Below, piece after piece: positions 42,375 to 54,133 of a stretch of DNA of 64,000 nt; the first letter of the stretch is position 1; each line of letters begins with the position of its first letter. Both the position numbers and the translations under genes were made by a program. This DNA comes from Bryum argenteum (taxonomy: Eukaryota; Streptophyta; Bryopsida; Bryales; Bryaceae). The stretch spans positions 31,863,864 through 31,927,863 of the forward strand of contig CM073322.1 of the NCBI GenBank assembly GCA_037043015.1, in the 5' to 3' direction. Below the pieces are notes generated by a model. That model searched no databases and was not told the DNA's origin. It saw only the letters and a program-made list of their open reading frames with translations.

Positions 42375-43922
42375 CCACCATTTTCGTTTTGTATAGATAG
42401 TTTGAGCTCCATTGGCACATTGCTCATGTAAATTAAGTATCTCTTTTTTAGTTCAACGACCTTTATCATCCCACTGAATGTTCTCATGGTTGACGAAACT
42501 TTGAGAGATTTGGTGACTTGATAGCAAGCAAATGTTCATTGCATCATTAGAAATGAGAGGAATGATGGAGGTTAATGTATGGTTTGATTGTAAGATTGGT
42601 ACTAGTAGAATCTACTCTTTTGAAGACCTTCTGGAGAACATTTCTTTTTTGCAGCTTTTTGTTCTTGTTGATTTAGTCATCTACTATGATTTGATTCCAA
42701 TGAGAATAAATAATTACGCAATTGGAGTCAACTTGGAGTTGTAATTATGTTTCCTATTTTTAGCTCTTAGTGAGAAAGAGCTTTTCAATTTCATTGTACT
42801 TGATGTTTTTCATGACTTCTATCTTGATTTTGCTAACCTAGTCTTGCATTTCACTAAATACCAGAAGTCATCTTATATAGCCTTAATCGTATAAAGTAGT
42901 TACATGGTAACACATGCAAGTGGACCTTAAGTTTAGTACTATAAAGATGAACTTCACCATGGCAAATTCATAATGAAGTCGGGCATGCGAGCAATTTGTG
43001 TACATGAGCAAAGTGAGAAGAAGATTAATTATAGTGGAATCATCCTTTTTGAACTCTTCTAGAATTTATGATTTTTTCTAAAGATGACCTTCAAGGTGTT
43101 CCTAAAATGGCATCGAATGAAATGAGTACATAGAAAGTCAATGTCCAAAACTATCATGTACCTCATGAGCAGATCTCCACATATGTCAAGCAGACCTACC
43201 TTACAACCATGATACCAAATTGAGATAATCTCTTGGTCTTACGTTATATGTTTGAGTGAATCAGCCAATTCAAGTTTATAAAATTACCACTAGAAATCCA
43301 TTTGACAAAAGCAATTACAAGAAAGTGTCTCTTATGAACCAAAAATATATTCAACTAACATTGATTGTAATAGCTATTTAACTGCAAAAGCCATCCATTT
43401 TCAAGTAGCGTATGAGAGAATAAACTTTCATCAAGAGCTTTTAATTATAGTTGCTAAAGATTTTCACAAAAGCCATCCATTTTCAAGTAGTGTATGTGAG
43501 AATAAACTTCAATCAAGAGCTTTTAATTACAGTTGCTATAGATTTTCACATGCATGTCACAAATCTCTTAAATGTTATAAAACTCTCAACTTTGCACAAC
43601 AATAACGTTCTCAATCGACCAACTTACTTATAATCAATTCCAAAAACCACAGCATAAATATCCTAACAAAAAAACTAAAAAAATTCTATGTCCATTATAT
43701 TTAATTTTGTCAATTCATGAAGCCCTGTAATAATAAATGTACAGAGAATTAAAACAGAACATTGACCAATTCTCCTATTTCGAAGTTCTCAAGGAGACAT
43801 TCAGAGTCATTTTGACCTCAATTTCTCTCTCACAATGACTGCCTTGGCTACATCCATCCATCCATCCATCAGCTTATTCGCTTGAATGCTTTATTTTCAC
43901 GGGAAGTATGTTTCCTTCTTCT
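42375..43922. other. intergenic, with one tandem duplication
   Basis: The first part is probably patatin 3' UTR. An 82-bp tandem duplication starts at 43391 and 43473 (shared 'ccatccattttcaagta ... ttgct'). No gene supported. Confidence 0.5.
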
Positions 43923-46200
43923 TCAAAGCTTCAGCTTCTTCGAGACTGGCTTGATGTCAAGAAAGTCCTTGTGCTTTAAATTTGAGCTTATACCATTCGA
44001 GAATTTGGCTGGTGTTGATGATTTGAATGGCACGCCTGTCTTTGATTTCACCTTCTGCGTCAACACCCTCTGCGCCTCGTCTGCTTCCAGTAACCCATGC
44101 TCCATTAACCTGCCATTCCAACATATGTACGGATTATTCAAAGTCCAAAACAATCACTCTCTGGCACAATATGACTTTAAAGTGCTACTATGGCTTTACT
44201 CATGTCTTTACTCTACTATGGCTTTACTCATGTCTTTACTCTACTATGGCTTTACTCATGTCTTTACTCTACTATGGCTTTACTCATGTCTTTACTCAGA
44301 CCACATGTGCTACTATGGCTTTACTCTACTATGGCTTTACTCATGTCTTTAGTCAGACCACCTATGCTACTATGGCTTTACTCAAGTCTTTACTCAGACC
44401 ACTTGTGCTGCTATGACTTTACTCATGTCTTTACTCAGACCACCTTTCTAGTAGTGTTGGTTTTGTAACAAAATGTGGACCATGTTATGTTCTTACCAGA
44501 TATTAGCCATGTCACTTGTCGGTATTTGTTGATGAAGTGACCCATAAAATAACCTCAGCGCATCCCTCTGGTAATAAAAACAGAGCCAATGGTGGTTATT
44601 AGCATAACAATCGTATGATAGAAGCTTCTAGTCAATTGAGGGAGAGAGGGTCATACTTCTTCGGGAGGTTCGAATCTTTGGCCTGGCAAGGAAAACACTT
44701 TCTTGGTCGTCTTCTCCTGCTTGGCGGATTTGGTAACGCTTCCAGCTACCGTCTTGGTAACAGACCTCACTGGAGCATTACTCCCCTGCATACACACAAC
44801 ATTGCTTTTAAAGAAATGGCCACTTTTGAATAAGAAAGTGCGCAATTAGAGAGGGTGCATACGTTTTTGGAGACTGGCTCGATCTTTGTGATGCTCCGCA
44901 CTCGCACCTCCTTTGCATCTGACACTCCCATGGGCCTCTTCTTTGCATCACCACTCCTCACGTTCTCGTCCTTGCGAGATGGGGTCTTGGGAGTCCCGTG
45001 GTCTTTCTTCACTTCTTCTTTACGCGATGGTGTCTTGGGAGCCTGCTGATCTCTATTGTCTCTCTTCACTTGTGGCGAATCCGTACTTGTCACCGCATGA
45101 GCCTTCGATTCATGCTGCGGCCTCATTGGCGTCGTCGTCTTCTTCACCGACTCCGGCCTCTGCCTCACATTTGAGTCTCCATTTTTCACCGGCTTCTCAT
45201 GCCTCACACTCGAGTCTCCATTCTTTACCGACTCCGACCTTGGCCTCTCATGCCGTACGTTCGAATCCCCATTCTTCACCGACTCCGACCTCGGCTTCTC
45301 ATTCCTCGCACTCGAGTCGCCGTTCTTCACCGACTCCGGCCTCTGCCTCACATTCGAGTCTGCATTCTTCACCGACTCGGACCTCGGCTTCTCATTCCTC
45401 GCACTCGAGTCGCCGTTCTTCACCGACTCCGGCCTCTGCCTCACATTTGAGTCTTCATTCTTTACCAACTCAGGCTTTGGCCTCACCTTCGAGTCTTCAC
45501 CACCTACATTAACAGGAATTGATGAATATAAGAAGCCAACCATGGAAGCAGACGATGTCTATCAATTCAAATGATATCGTTGCGACTAATTGAACTGCGT
45601 ATCAATCTAGGAAGCCCTGTCAATCAAAAGCTCAAAATCTGGTTCAAGCCTCTCACCTTTAGGTCTTGGAGGCGTGGGTTCCGAAGCTCTTCTGTCATTT
45701 CTCAATCTCTGCAAGTCATCGCCGCCGGCGACCTTGGCCCGTTTCAGGCTTTGATTAAGAATATCCCGCTCTCGGTTGTCATCTTTCAAGCGAGGCTTGG
45801 AGTTGTCGTCTTGAAGGACTTTGGTGCGTTTCAGGCTCTGATTGAGTATATCCCTCTCTCTACTCTCTCGTGAATTATCATGACGAGGAGGTCCCAAGTC
45901 CCCAGGAGCTTTAGTGCGTTTCAAGCTCTCGTGCAGGATGGCCTTCTCCCTATCATCTTTCAGTCTATGCAGCACCTTCTCACTGGTTGGAAATCTAACA
46001 TTCTCAGTGGAAGATTGTCTGTCTACTTGAGCTTTGGGTTTTTGGCTATGACTCTCATGATCATGATGAGTACTACTACTATGTTTGTTGACTCTCCCTA
46101 GCGCCGTTGCTGCATGCCTGCCACTCTTGGATGGTGAATCTGTACCGCTACTACTCACCAGGGTCGTCGTCGCCGACCCTGATTTCCTGTAACTATCCAT
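43923..46200 (-). CDS. Lys/Arg-rich conserved plant protein with LMEHGLL module
   Basis: Five exons on the minus strand, 46200-45657, 45503-44863, 44785-44657, 44567-44497 and 44109-43923, all GT-AG with matching phases, give 523 residues. The N-terminal half repeats RERDILNQSLKR-like units three times, then a Lys/Ser/Arg-rich region repeats SVKNGDS(N/S)VRxE(R/K)PRSE units about seven times; both look disordered and nuclear. Exon 3 ends in LPGQRFEPPEE, exon 4 encodes RDALRLFYGSLHQQIPTSD, and exon 5 opens with LMEHGLLEADEAQRVL. This block (PPEE-DPLRxFYxSLxxQIPxSEMAxxWLMEHGLL) is known to me from plant proteins of unknown function. The intron between exons 4 and 5 holds a 28-bp tandem array. 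Function not assigned. Confidence 0.85.
44185..44445 (+). repeat. 28-bp tandem array in an intron
   Basis: Around eight to nine units based on TATGGCTTTACTCATGTCTTTACTC, some separated by an 'agaccac' spacer. It lies wholly in the intron 44110-44496 of the LMEHGLL-module gene. All three + strand frames are open across part of it, so the frames there are not evidence of coding. Confidence 0.9.
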
Positions 46201-47800
46201 GGGGCTAGCTAGCTATCTATCCAATATTCTTTTTACAAATGCAAATGAAATTATACACCTGTGCATTACATGGGGTTGCAATCAGTGCTCTCCACAAATT
46301 GGCGTACAAACTACTTTGCTTACTTTACACAACAAATCCTCGCCATTAACGTACTCATACTCTACTTGAAAGAAGTAGTGAAAAAATCAACATCATCGTC
46401 ACCGACCGTTCCTCAACACTAGACCTCAAGATCAAACCCTACAGAAAGATGTCGCAAAGATTCATAGGCTAAAAACCTGATTGAGAAACAGTCTATTTGA
46501 TTTGATCCTAAGCTACTAAACCCCTCCGTGACAAGCTTCAGCATAGTGTGATCTCTACACGAAAAACAAGTGCGTTGAATGACGACGGTGACAATCCCAA
46601 TGCCAGGGCGTGGGATGAATCAAACTACGACCAATCATTACAACACTGAACATCATCCCTGCAGAAATTTCGTCACAAGCTAAAGTTAGTCACACAGGAC
46701 CAAAACTCTACTATCTGCAACAATTCTTTGAGAAAAAACGACCAACAATCCAAATGGTTATGCTCACCTCGTAACGTTCGCCACTTTAAGAAGACGAGGG
46801 TTTCGCCCTTGTCAAACCCCAACACCGCGTCAATGGCTGTGGTCCATTCGAACACAACACAAAATTAGTAGCCAAATCGACACTAGCTAACCCTTAGATA
46901 TCTAACCCTAGAAAGAGCAACAAATCTTTCATACAGCAAGCACCTACCAAGAATGAAATCTCGTAAGAATTGCTGTCCGTCTAAGCAACTACCTAGAATG
47001 AAATCTTGTAAGAATTGCTGTCTGTCTTTGTCTGTAACACCCCACTCGACCCAATGTTGTGCTTCTTCGTCGGCTCCAAGAGCACCCCACCCAAGAATTG
47101 AGCTTGCTTAGACTAGTGGGGCGGGGTGAGGGCTGAACGGGGGATTGGATAAAATTGGTAAGAATGACAGTAGAGTTGATTGTACGAGTGGGTATTTATG
47201 TGTGTGTTTGTGGGGGTCACGGGGTAGAGGTGAGTGAGGGTGGTGGTGTGATTGACTTGGAGAGGAAAGGGGTACGAAGTTGGGATACTGTAGGTGCAGC
47301 GGTGGTGAAGGCAGCGTCCTACTGTAGTGGTACTCCTGTTGGCGGGCGTGCGTGCGTGGTGACGCCTCCCCAACTCGCGTTCTCGTACTTCCACCATTCT
47401 CACTTTTTCCACCTTTTTTGCTTTTCTTGTGTGATCGAGGGTATCTTCTCCACCTCGTCCGTGGAATCTGAAGTTACTCCGTCACTCAAGATTGCTGAAA
47501 TCCTCGGATCGTTCATGCCGAGTCCAGTTGTTTCTCGACTCGACTTGACTTTGCGGAGGTCGAAAGTATCACTTCGGAATGTTATTTTTGGAGATAGTAT
47601 CGGAGATTCGTGCGGTTTGTTTGTAGTACTAGTACGTTATGATCTCCCAATGCCTGAGATATTTCATGACTCAGTTTTTGGTCTGCATGACCTACAACAA
47701 GTTTGTATGGTTGAAATCTTGATAGCTTATCTTCATTTGCATCTGTAATACGTTTTTTTTTAAGTTTTTTGGCTAAAAATAGGCTGACTATTTAGGGGTT
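46201..47800. other. upstream region, short duplication, doubtful open frame
   Basis: A 40-bp unit 'agaatgaaatctcgtaagaa' (46945 and 46996) is duplicated. 47155-47748 is a 197-codon open frame on + without a recognised domain; its first third is G/T-rich repeats. It could be a leader, a transcript of unknown type, or chance. The shared promoter of the minus-strand gene should lie in the first part. Confidence 0.35.
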
Positions 47801-48475
47801 AATACTATTACTCAAATGTTCAATACAATTCAAGTTTAAGCTCTTACCAATTTCACACGGGCAGCCCTCAAAGAACTTGACACATCAACTTTCAATGTCA
47901 TGATTTCACAAATGGTAAAAATCCAACAGTTCAGAATTGACATGGTCTCAGTAAAGGTAGTCATTTTGAAGATCTTGGGGGTGGAAGTACCAAAAATAAT
48001 AATAAAATAATGGGTCGTACCTCAACTTGCACAAAGTGGTCACGAATTGCACTTCTTGGTTTTGAAGGTTTAAAAACACGCTTTGTCCTTTAGGGGTTTA
48101 CTCTTGAATGCCCACGTTGAAAACCATACCCAAGGGGCGGTCGAATGTTTATTGAGGCGAACGTTCTATGAGGATCGTGGATGGTGGGTAATTTGATAAA
48201 CAATACATCTGTATCAGAGCAGAACCTTCTGGATGAGTCAACTTGATGCAAAATGTTGACTTTTTATTGAATGTCTGACAGTATGTTTGTTTGGATGTCG
48301 GTTTTGTGAAAGGGAAATTGCAATAGCGTGATCCCAGGAGACTGACTGTGCACACAAAAGCGGCCACCCCCTAAAAGCGTGTATGTCAGATTATTGTTTT
48401 AATGAAGATTTGAGCACCCTACAATCATTCTTAATGTACCTCGTGCATATGTACCGTAGGGTGTCTGATTATAGG

Positions 48476-48876
48476 TTAACCCTTAAATGCCCAAGCAAGC
48501 CCTAGGGGCTTGATTCCAACAGAATCTTCCCTGTAGCTCTCATTGTACTCAACTTTTCACTTATATTTTGATGTCAAACTCGTCACCTTCTTCTGATGCA
48601 TTCAAAAAGTGAAATTTCACAATTCAAATCACAGTTTGTATGAATGATTTTGTGGTTTGAAAGGATTGTGGTAGGTAGGTTGAGGTTGTACATAACCTTG
48701 TAGGAGGTTGCAAGCTCATCATTGATTGGTCTATTCATGATGCCCAAGTTCGAAAAGTGCACTATTCATGATGCCCAAGTTCGAAAAGTGCACTATTCAT
48801 GATGCCCAAGTCCAAAAGATGTTGTGATCCAATTTTGGGCTGCCCGTTTTAAATCCCATGGGCATTTAAGGGTTAA
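48476..48876 (-). mobile_element. TTAA-family C element, reverse orientation
   Basis: It starts TTAACCCTTAAATGCCC and ends GGGCATTTAAGGGTTAA: a perfect 17-bp inverted end pair. The interior matches 51674-52043 in reverse. A 31-bp unit 'ttcatgatgcccaagttcg' plus following bases is triplicated at about 48734-48826. Confidence 0.85.
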
Positions 48877-49427
48877 CTCCTGACCTTCCTTGAAGTCCAA
48901 AATGGGTTTTTGCAATTTTGGGTAGGTTGGATGAAGGTGTTAAGAGTAATATTTTGCCGAATTTCTTCTAATGGGTGCTCCTTATATTACAGAGTGTATG
49001 TGGTAAAATTTCAATTTTTGAGTCTTACAGGATGATACTTGATTGCATGCTGAGATGGGGCAATTAAGATAAGTAATGTTCTATAAAAATATGTTCATAA
49101 CGTAGTCACTATTGAAATCTGAAAGAGACCCAAGTCAAAGAAGTTTACCAATTTTACAAGGGTAGCCTCTAGAAGTTTCAAAAAAAAATCTACTTCCCAA
49201 AAAACTTGGGAGACACACTTTGGATGTTACGATCTCTCAAATGGTAAAAGTCCAAAGGTCAATTTTTGGAACACTAACCAAAAATAGTCTTGGGTACAAA
49301 ATCTTATTGTTGAATGTACAAAAAAGGAAAAAGATTTGATTCACACCCAAAAGAGTACATATAGGTAGGAAATTGAAATTTTGAGGTTTAGGGCTCTCAT
49401 ACAACACCAAGGAAGTTTATGGGTTAA
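48873..49427 (-). mobile_element. TTAA-ended element abutting the previous one
   Basis: It starts TTAACTCCTGACCTTCC and ends GGAAGTTTATGGGTTAA. The interior resembles the long family B in reverse (the 'gatgaaggtgttaagagtaat' block, 'gtatgtggtaaaattt'). It shares the TTAA at 48873-48876 with the family C element. Confidence 0.6.
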
Positions 49428-49993
49428 CTTGTATTGATTACTTCTAAACTTTGTAATTATTATTGTGAGAGCTTAAATCCTAAATACTAGGAAACTTTGT
49501 CTTTCTATTTGCTAATCACTAGAAAAAAAGGTAGTCACTCATTCCATCACTCCAAGTATAGTGAATTGCTTATATACACAAAAATAAGTATTCATACCTT
49601 ACTGGAACTTTAACTCTAATACTACTAGATATACCCAAGTATACAAATAGATTTGCTCTAAGTTAGTCCTAATTTGGTAATTATAATGGTTGATATAATC
49701 TACATAAAAAGGATTTGGTAATGGGAAAAATTAAGAACTTTAGACTTTTGTATGCAATAATCTTACAATTGGATGATGCCCATTAATGTGGGTGTACGTT
49801 TGTCTACAAATTGTTGTAGTTGATGAGGTTCTAGTCAAGAAAATTGAAGTGCTAGTGGGTAGGCATATTATAGAATCATATAACATCTTGGTCATGATTT
49901 CACTTTCTTATTTTTTGCATAATTGCCATTGCATTGTACCAAGTCTTTCGTTAACCCCTGCAGTCGAAATGGACCAGATTGTGGTCGATCTCG

Positions 49994-50261
49994 TTAACCC
50001 CTAAAGATCCTTGATACGAAATTGTTTAAATTATCAAAAGAGACCTTCTTTTACTTTAAGCCCAAGAAAACTCAATCTAAGCATCAATTAGAAGATTCAA
50101 CTGTAGGATCTTGAAGTTAACTTGACCCTTTACTCATACGCAAAATTTGAACCGTTAATTTCTCTCCGATTATGAGATTATAATGGCCAAAGTTGGGTGA
50201 ATTTTCTCCCTACGGAAATCCCAAAAAGCCATTTGAGTTGTCTTGGATCTTTAGGGGTTAA
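49994..50261 (+). mobile_element. TTAA-family A element, 268 bp
   Basis: It starts TTAACCCCTAAAGATCC and ends GGATCTTTAGGGGTTAA, a perfect 17-bp inverted pair that includes the TTAA. A close relative lies at 62172-62437 and a partial reverse copy at 50461-50665. No coding capacity. Confidence 0.85.
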
Positions 50262-50460
50262 AACAAATAATTATGTTGTTTTTACAAATATTGAAATTTT
50301 GACTTGATATATGTCAAGATCAGTATGGTGAAGTTTGATCCGCACGGAGCTTTTGACTCCCAATTTCGTTTCGTTTTAAGAGCTTCAATTCACGGTGACG
50401 GTACTTTTTGAAGAAATCTTGTACGTAAAGCACGTAAGGAGAAAAAGTTCAGAAATTGGA

Positions 50461-50665
50461 TTAACTCCTAAAGGTCCTAGAAAAGTTGAAATTGCTTTTT
50501 GAAGTTCCCGCAAGAACAAAACTTTAGCCAGTTTTGACCATTATAATCTCGCAAATGAAGAAGAATCAATGGTTCAAATTTGGTGCGTGGGTGAAAGATT
50601 AAGTTACCTTTAAGATCTCATGGTTGAATCTTCCAAATAATGCTTAGAATGAGATTTTTTACGGA
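50461..50665 (-). mobile_element. truncated TTAA-family A element
   Basis: TTAACTCCTAAAGGTCC begins a segment that follows the reverse complement of the 49994 element through the 'gcttagaatgagatttt' block, then stops before the other end. It lies 200 bp from the complete copy. Confidence 0.65.
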
Positions 50666-50739
50666 GGTCCAATACGATATGAAATTCACGACATGTCTTT
50701 TTCACCAAGTAACAAATATATATCAGAATAAAGTAAAGC

Positions 50740-51110
50740 ACCTCCTACCACCAAGTTCTACTACCTTGAGTTGCTATTACAGCTTCCATTTGGCTACACA
50801 TTGTGGAAGTTAATCTCCTAATACTTTCTTGAGTTACATCCTCCTTTGCCAAATTGGCTAATGTTCACATCTTGATTTGAATTTGTAGTCTATTTCTTTG
50901 TATTGATTGCTTCCTCATGTTCTCCATGGGATTGAGGTCAAGAGAATTTGGTGGCCAGTAAATAATATTTTGTACACCATTTGGCACATAAGTTCCAACA
51001 TTCACAATATTTACAATCTCACAAAGTTTATCTAAAGAATTTTTAAGAACAATCCATGTGCACTATCTTTGGCAATTTTTTCCGTACAAATTTTCTAGGA
51101 TATGTTGACA
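50740..51110 (-). pseudogene. Tc1-type transposase relic
   Basis: The minus strand around 50900-51000 reads IIYWPPNSLDLNPMENM, matching the WPxxSPDLNPIENLW signature just before the last catalytic acidic residue of Tc1/mariner transposases. Flanking frames are broken. It is shorter and more decayed than the relic at 61165. Confidence 0.6.
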
Positions 51111-51484
51111 ATTAACATACTCTCCAAGCAAGTACTAGCGATTATGAATACTCTCAACTTCAAACTTCTTTCACGTCTCATAGTCTAAACGAGATAAAAT
51201 CTCATATTTTAGGGTTGCCTTTTTGCATCGAAATTGAGGTTGATGTTTGTTAAAGTATACCACATGTCAATAAAAGTATATTATTAGAGTTTATATCGAG
51301 TAAAAAGAAAATCACTATATTGACTTTTCAAAACCAAAAAAAAATTCATGACGAAATCTTGAGCAACTTGCCAAAATTCAATTCGTAAATAGACAATGCC
51401 AAAGTTTGGGGAGAGGTTGCAAGTTGGAGTCGCAAGACATGTTGGAAGGTAATGTACATTACAAATGAGCTTGAAGGCTAGAAT

Positions 51485-51640
51485 CTTCATGGCTAGAATC
51501 TTCATCCGCTCTTCATGGCTAGAATCTTCATCTGCTCTTCATGGCTAGAATCTTCATCCGCTCTTCATGGCTAGAATCTTCATCTGCTCTTCATGGCTAG
51601 AATCTTCATCCGCACTTCATGGCTAGAATCTTCATTCGCT
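51485..51640 (+). repeat. 26-bp tandem array
   Basis: Around six units of 'ttcatggctagaatcttcat' plus CCGCTC or CTGCTC; the two variants alternate, making a 52-bp higher-order unit. It ends about 35 bp before the TTAA element at 51674. Confidence 0.9.
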
Positions 51641-51673
51641 TGGTTTTTAGTCTATAATTCTGAGCAGGTTACC

Positions 51674-52043
51674 TTAATCCTTAAACGCCCTTGGGGTCTA
51701 AAACGGGCAGCCCAAAATTGGATCACAACATCTTTTGGACTTGGGCATCATGAATAGTGCACTTTTTGAACTTGGGCATCATGAATGGACCAATCAATGA
51801 TGAGCTTGCAACCTCCTACAAGGTTATGTACCACCCCAACCTACCTACCACAATCCTTTCAAACCACAAAATCATTCATACAAATTGTGATTTGAATTGT
51901 GAAATTTCACTTTTTGAATGCATCTGAAGAAGGTGACGAGTTTGACATCAAAGTATAAGTGAAACGTTGAGTACAATGAGAGCTACAGGGAAGATTCTGT
52001 TGGAATCAAGCCCCTCGGGCTTGCTCGGGCGTTTTAGGGTTAA
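51674..52043 (+). mobile_element. TTAA-family C element, 370 bp
   Basis: It starts TTAATCCTTAAACGCCC and ends GGGCGTTTTAGGGTTAA. It is the compact form of the family: the segment that is a 37-bp array at 27466 is present once here ('gattctgttggaatcaagcc'). Confidence 0.85.
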
Positions 52044-52309
52044 TGGTAGCTAAGAGGGAAACATATGCATTGTTTTCATATTATGGTTTTCATGCATAAA
52101 GTCTAATACCATCAACCAGATACATTTTTTCATACGTAGAAATCTCCTTATCTGTTGTTCATACTTTGATCAATACCAACATCTTCTCATGCATAACATT
52201 TGTCCTGTATGCAATTAGGGACACTTTACATGGGGAGTCAAGGCCAACAAATTTCTGAGCCAACTCATTTACATTTTGAGTCAAATTGGCTCCATGGGTC
52301 TCTTGGATA

Positions 52310-52550
52310 ACACATTAAACAATTAATAAAGTGGGGGTCAATTTCCCCATGTGTAAAGCCCTTGGGGTTGATTTCTAGAAGGAAAAACATGGCCATGGGG
52401 CCAATTCATATTATTGGGTCACTTGTATAACACATTAAACAATGAATAAAGTGGGGGTCAATTTCCCCATGTGTAAAGCCCTTGGGGTTGATTTCTAGAA
52501 GGAAAAACATGGCCATGGGTCCAATTCATATTATTGGCTTCATTCCATGC
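52310..52550 (+). repeat. 120-bp tandem duplication
   Basis: Two adjacent copies with an exact 120-bp period and only a few differences (shared 'aacacattaaac', 'gtgggggtcaatttcccc', 'aaaaacatggccatggg'). The near identity suggests a recent event. Confidence 0.9.
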
Positions 52551-52929
52551 TTTTCATTTGTTCACAGTAGAATAATGATTCTGCATTGAAATTAAGAAAC
52601 GTCCTCTAGGCCATGAATTGGCCTTCCATTCTTGTATCTGCCAACTATTGGAGTGGAAATCCTAGAAAATTGCTCAATGTAAACGTTCTTTCCAATTTCA
52701 TGTTGTATTGGTAAAGAGATAGTTAACTAGGAGTTTACTATATATAAAAGAACACGATTTGGGATTTGTCTTGTCTGTCCTTGGCGATGCATGCATGGTC
52801 ATGTATACATGGTATGAAGAGTTATAAAGATTTTGAAGAGTTTCCATAAGTGGTATTTTTTGTTATTAAGAGTTTATTAGATCTTGAGAATATGACAAGG
52901 AGGCAAAGGGACAAGGAATATGAACATGA

Positions 52930-53300
52930 AAGTGGAAGCAAAAAAGAAGTGAACGGGGGATGAAGGGAACATTGGAGGGGATCTAGGAACATCGGAACAA
53001 AGGATAGGAACTGAGAACGGAGGATGGAAACTAGGAACAAACAATGAGAACTAAGAATGACTGATGGGAATTAGGAATGAATGATGGGTATTGGGTACGA
53101 ATGATGGAAACCGGGAACAAAAGATGGGAACCATGAACGAGAGTTTGGAGGTAGAGAACGAGTAAGAAAATAATGGAGAATGGGGAACCATAATAGAGGA
53201 TGGGGAACTGAGAACATGAAATGAGGGAACGAGGACATGCTAAAAATCTTAAAAAACACGGGGATCCAAAAAGATGGGAAGGGGGGCATGCTATAAATGT
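52930..53300 (+). repeat. degenerate minisatellite, purine-rich
   Basis: Roughly 20-bp units around 'gatgggaac(c/t)gggaacga', strongly purine-rich on +. Long pyrimidine-strand frames here come from composition, not coding. Confidence 0.7.
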
Positions 53301-53713
53301 TAAACAACATGGAGAAATAAGAAACAAAGAACTTGCATATTGATTGCATAAACCATAAATTTAACATCACCAAAAACCTCCAACTTCGTATTTTTATCAT
53401 ACCTAGGTCTGGATTTTTATACATTCTATAATTCCCAATCTCACCTTTTTGATGTCCATGTCCGGAGAACATGGGTAAGGACTTGTGACAAAATAAGAGT
53501 ATTTCAAGTAGAACTTGTTAATTTGGACATTTCAATGTCAAATCTGGTCGTTTTTATACCCCTTTCCTTGTAGTGTATAGTAGGGTCCAAGACAAAATGG
53601 CGTGTTTGAATTTGGAGTGAAAAATATTTCATTACCGCTAACTTTGAAAGCCTCTTGAGAGCTAAAAAATTAGTATTTTACCACAATTTTTTTCCCAAAC
53701 CCTTATCTTTAAG

Positions 53714-53980
53714 TTAACCCCTGAGCGCCCCTGCGGACTAAATGTATCCGCCAGGAATTCCGCCAGTCAGAAGTCAACCATTGTTTGACCATTATAGAAA
53801 CCAAATCCGTGCGGTGAAATCCATCCCAATTTTTCCCACACCTTCGCATCCCTGTTCTTCATGTTTCTCAACGGTGAAATTGAAAATAATCAATTTCTGT
53901 AGAATTGGCACCCGATAAGCTTGGGCACGGTCTGCACACCTTGATTTTCAGGCTTTTTGGAGGGGGCGCTCAGGGGTTAA
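53714..53980 (+). mobile_element. TTAA-family D element, 267 bp
   Basis: Perfect 18-bp inverted ends that include the TTAA: TTAACCCCTGAGCGCCCC on the left and its reverse complement on the right. The interior is unrelated to families A, B and C, yet the outer words are the same. Confidence 0.85.
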
Positions 53981-54101
53981 TTACATGTACGTCAAATTTT
54001 AATGCCAAAGAATTCATCAAAAGAGAGTTATTCAAAATCTACCAACATTGGTAGGTGCAGAATTTTTCAATCCTACCAACTTTGACAACATTCCAACGAT
54101 T

Positions 54102-54133
<32 letters not shown>

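Noticed and set aside
44060-44109. Reading exon 5 of the LMEHGLL gene in the frame starting VNGAW directly after exon 3
   Set aside because: An intervening exon (44567-44497) encodes the expected LRLFYGSLHQQIPTSD block and restores the frame that gives LMEHGLL.
44185-44445. Coding repeats in frames such as 43882-44352 and 44027-44416
   Set aside because: The array lies in a spliced intron of the minus-strand gene and is open in all three + frames because of its 28-bp period.
47155-47748. A confident protein-coding gene of 197 residues
   Set aside because: There is no domain, the first third is G/T-rich simple sequence, and no splice or promoter support is visible; kept only as a note.
53031-53472. 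Long minus-strand frames of about 100-130 codons
   Set aside because: They lie over a purine-rich minisatellite and are products of composition.
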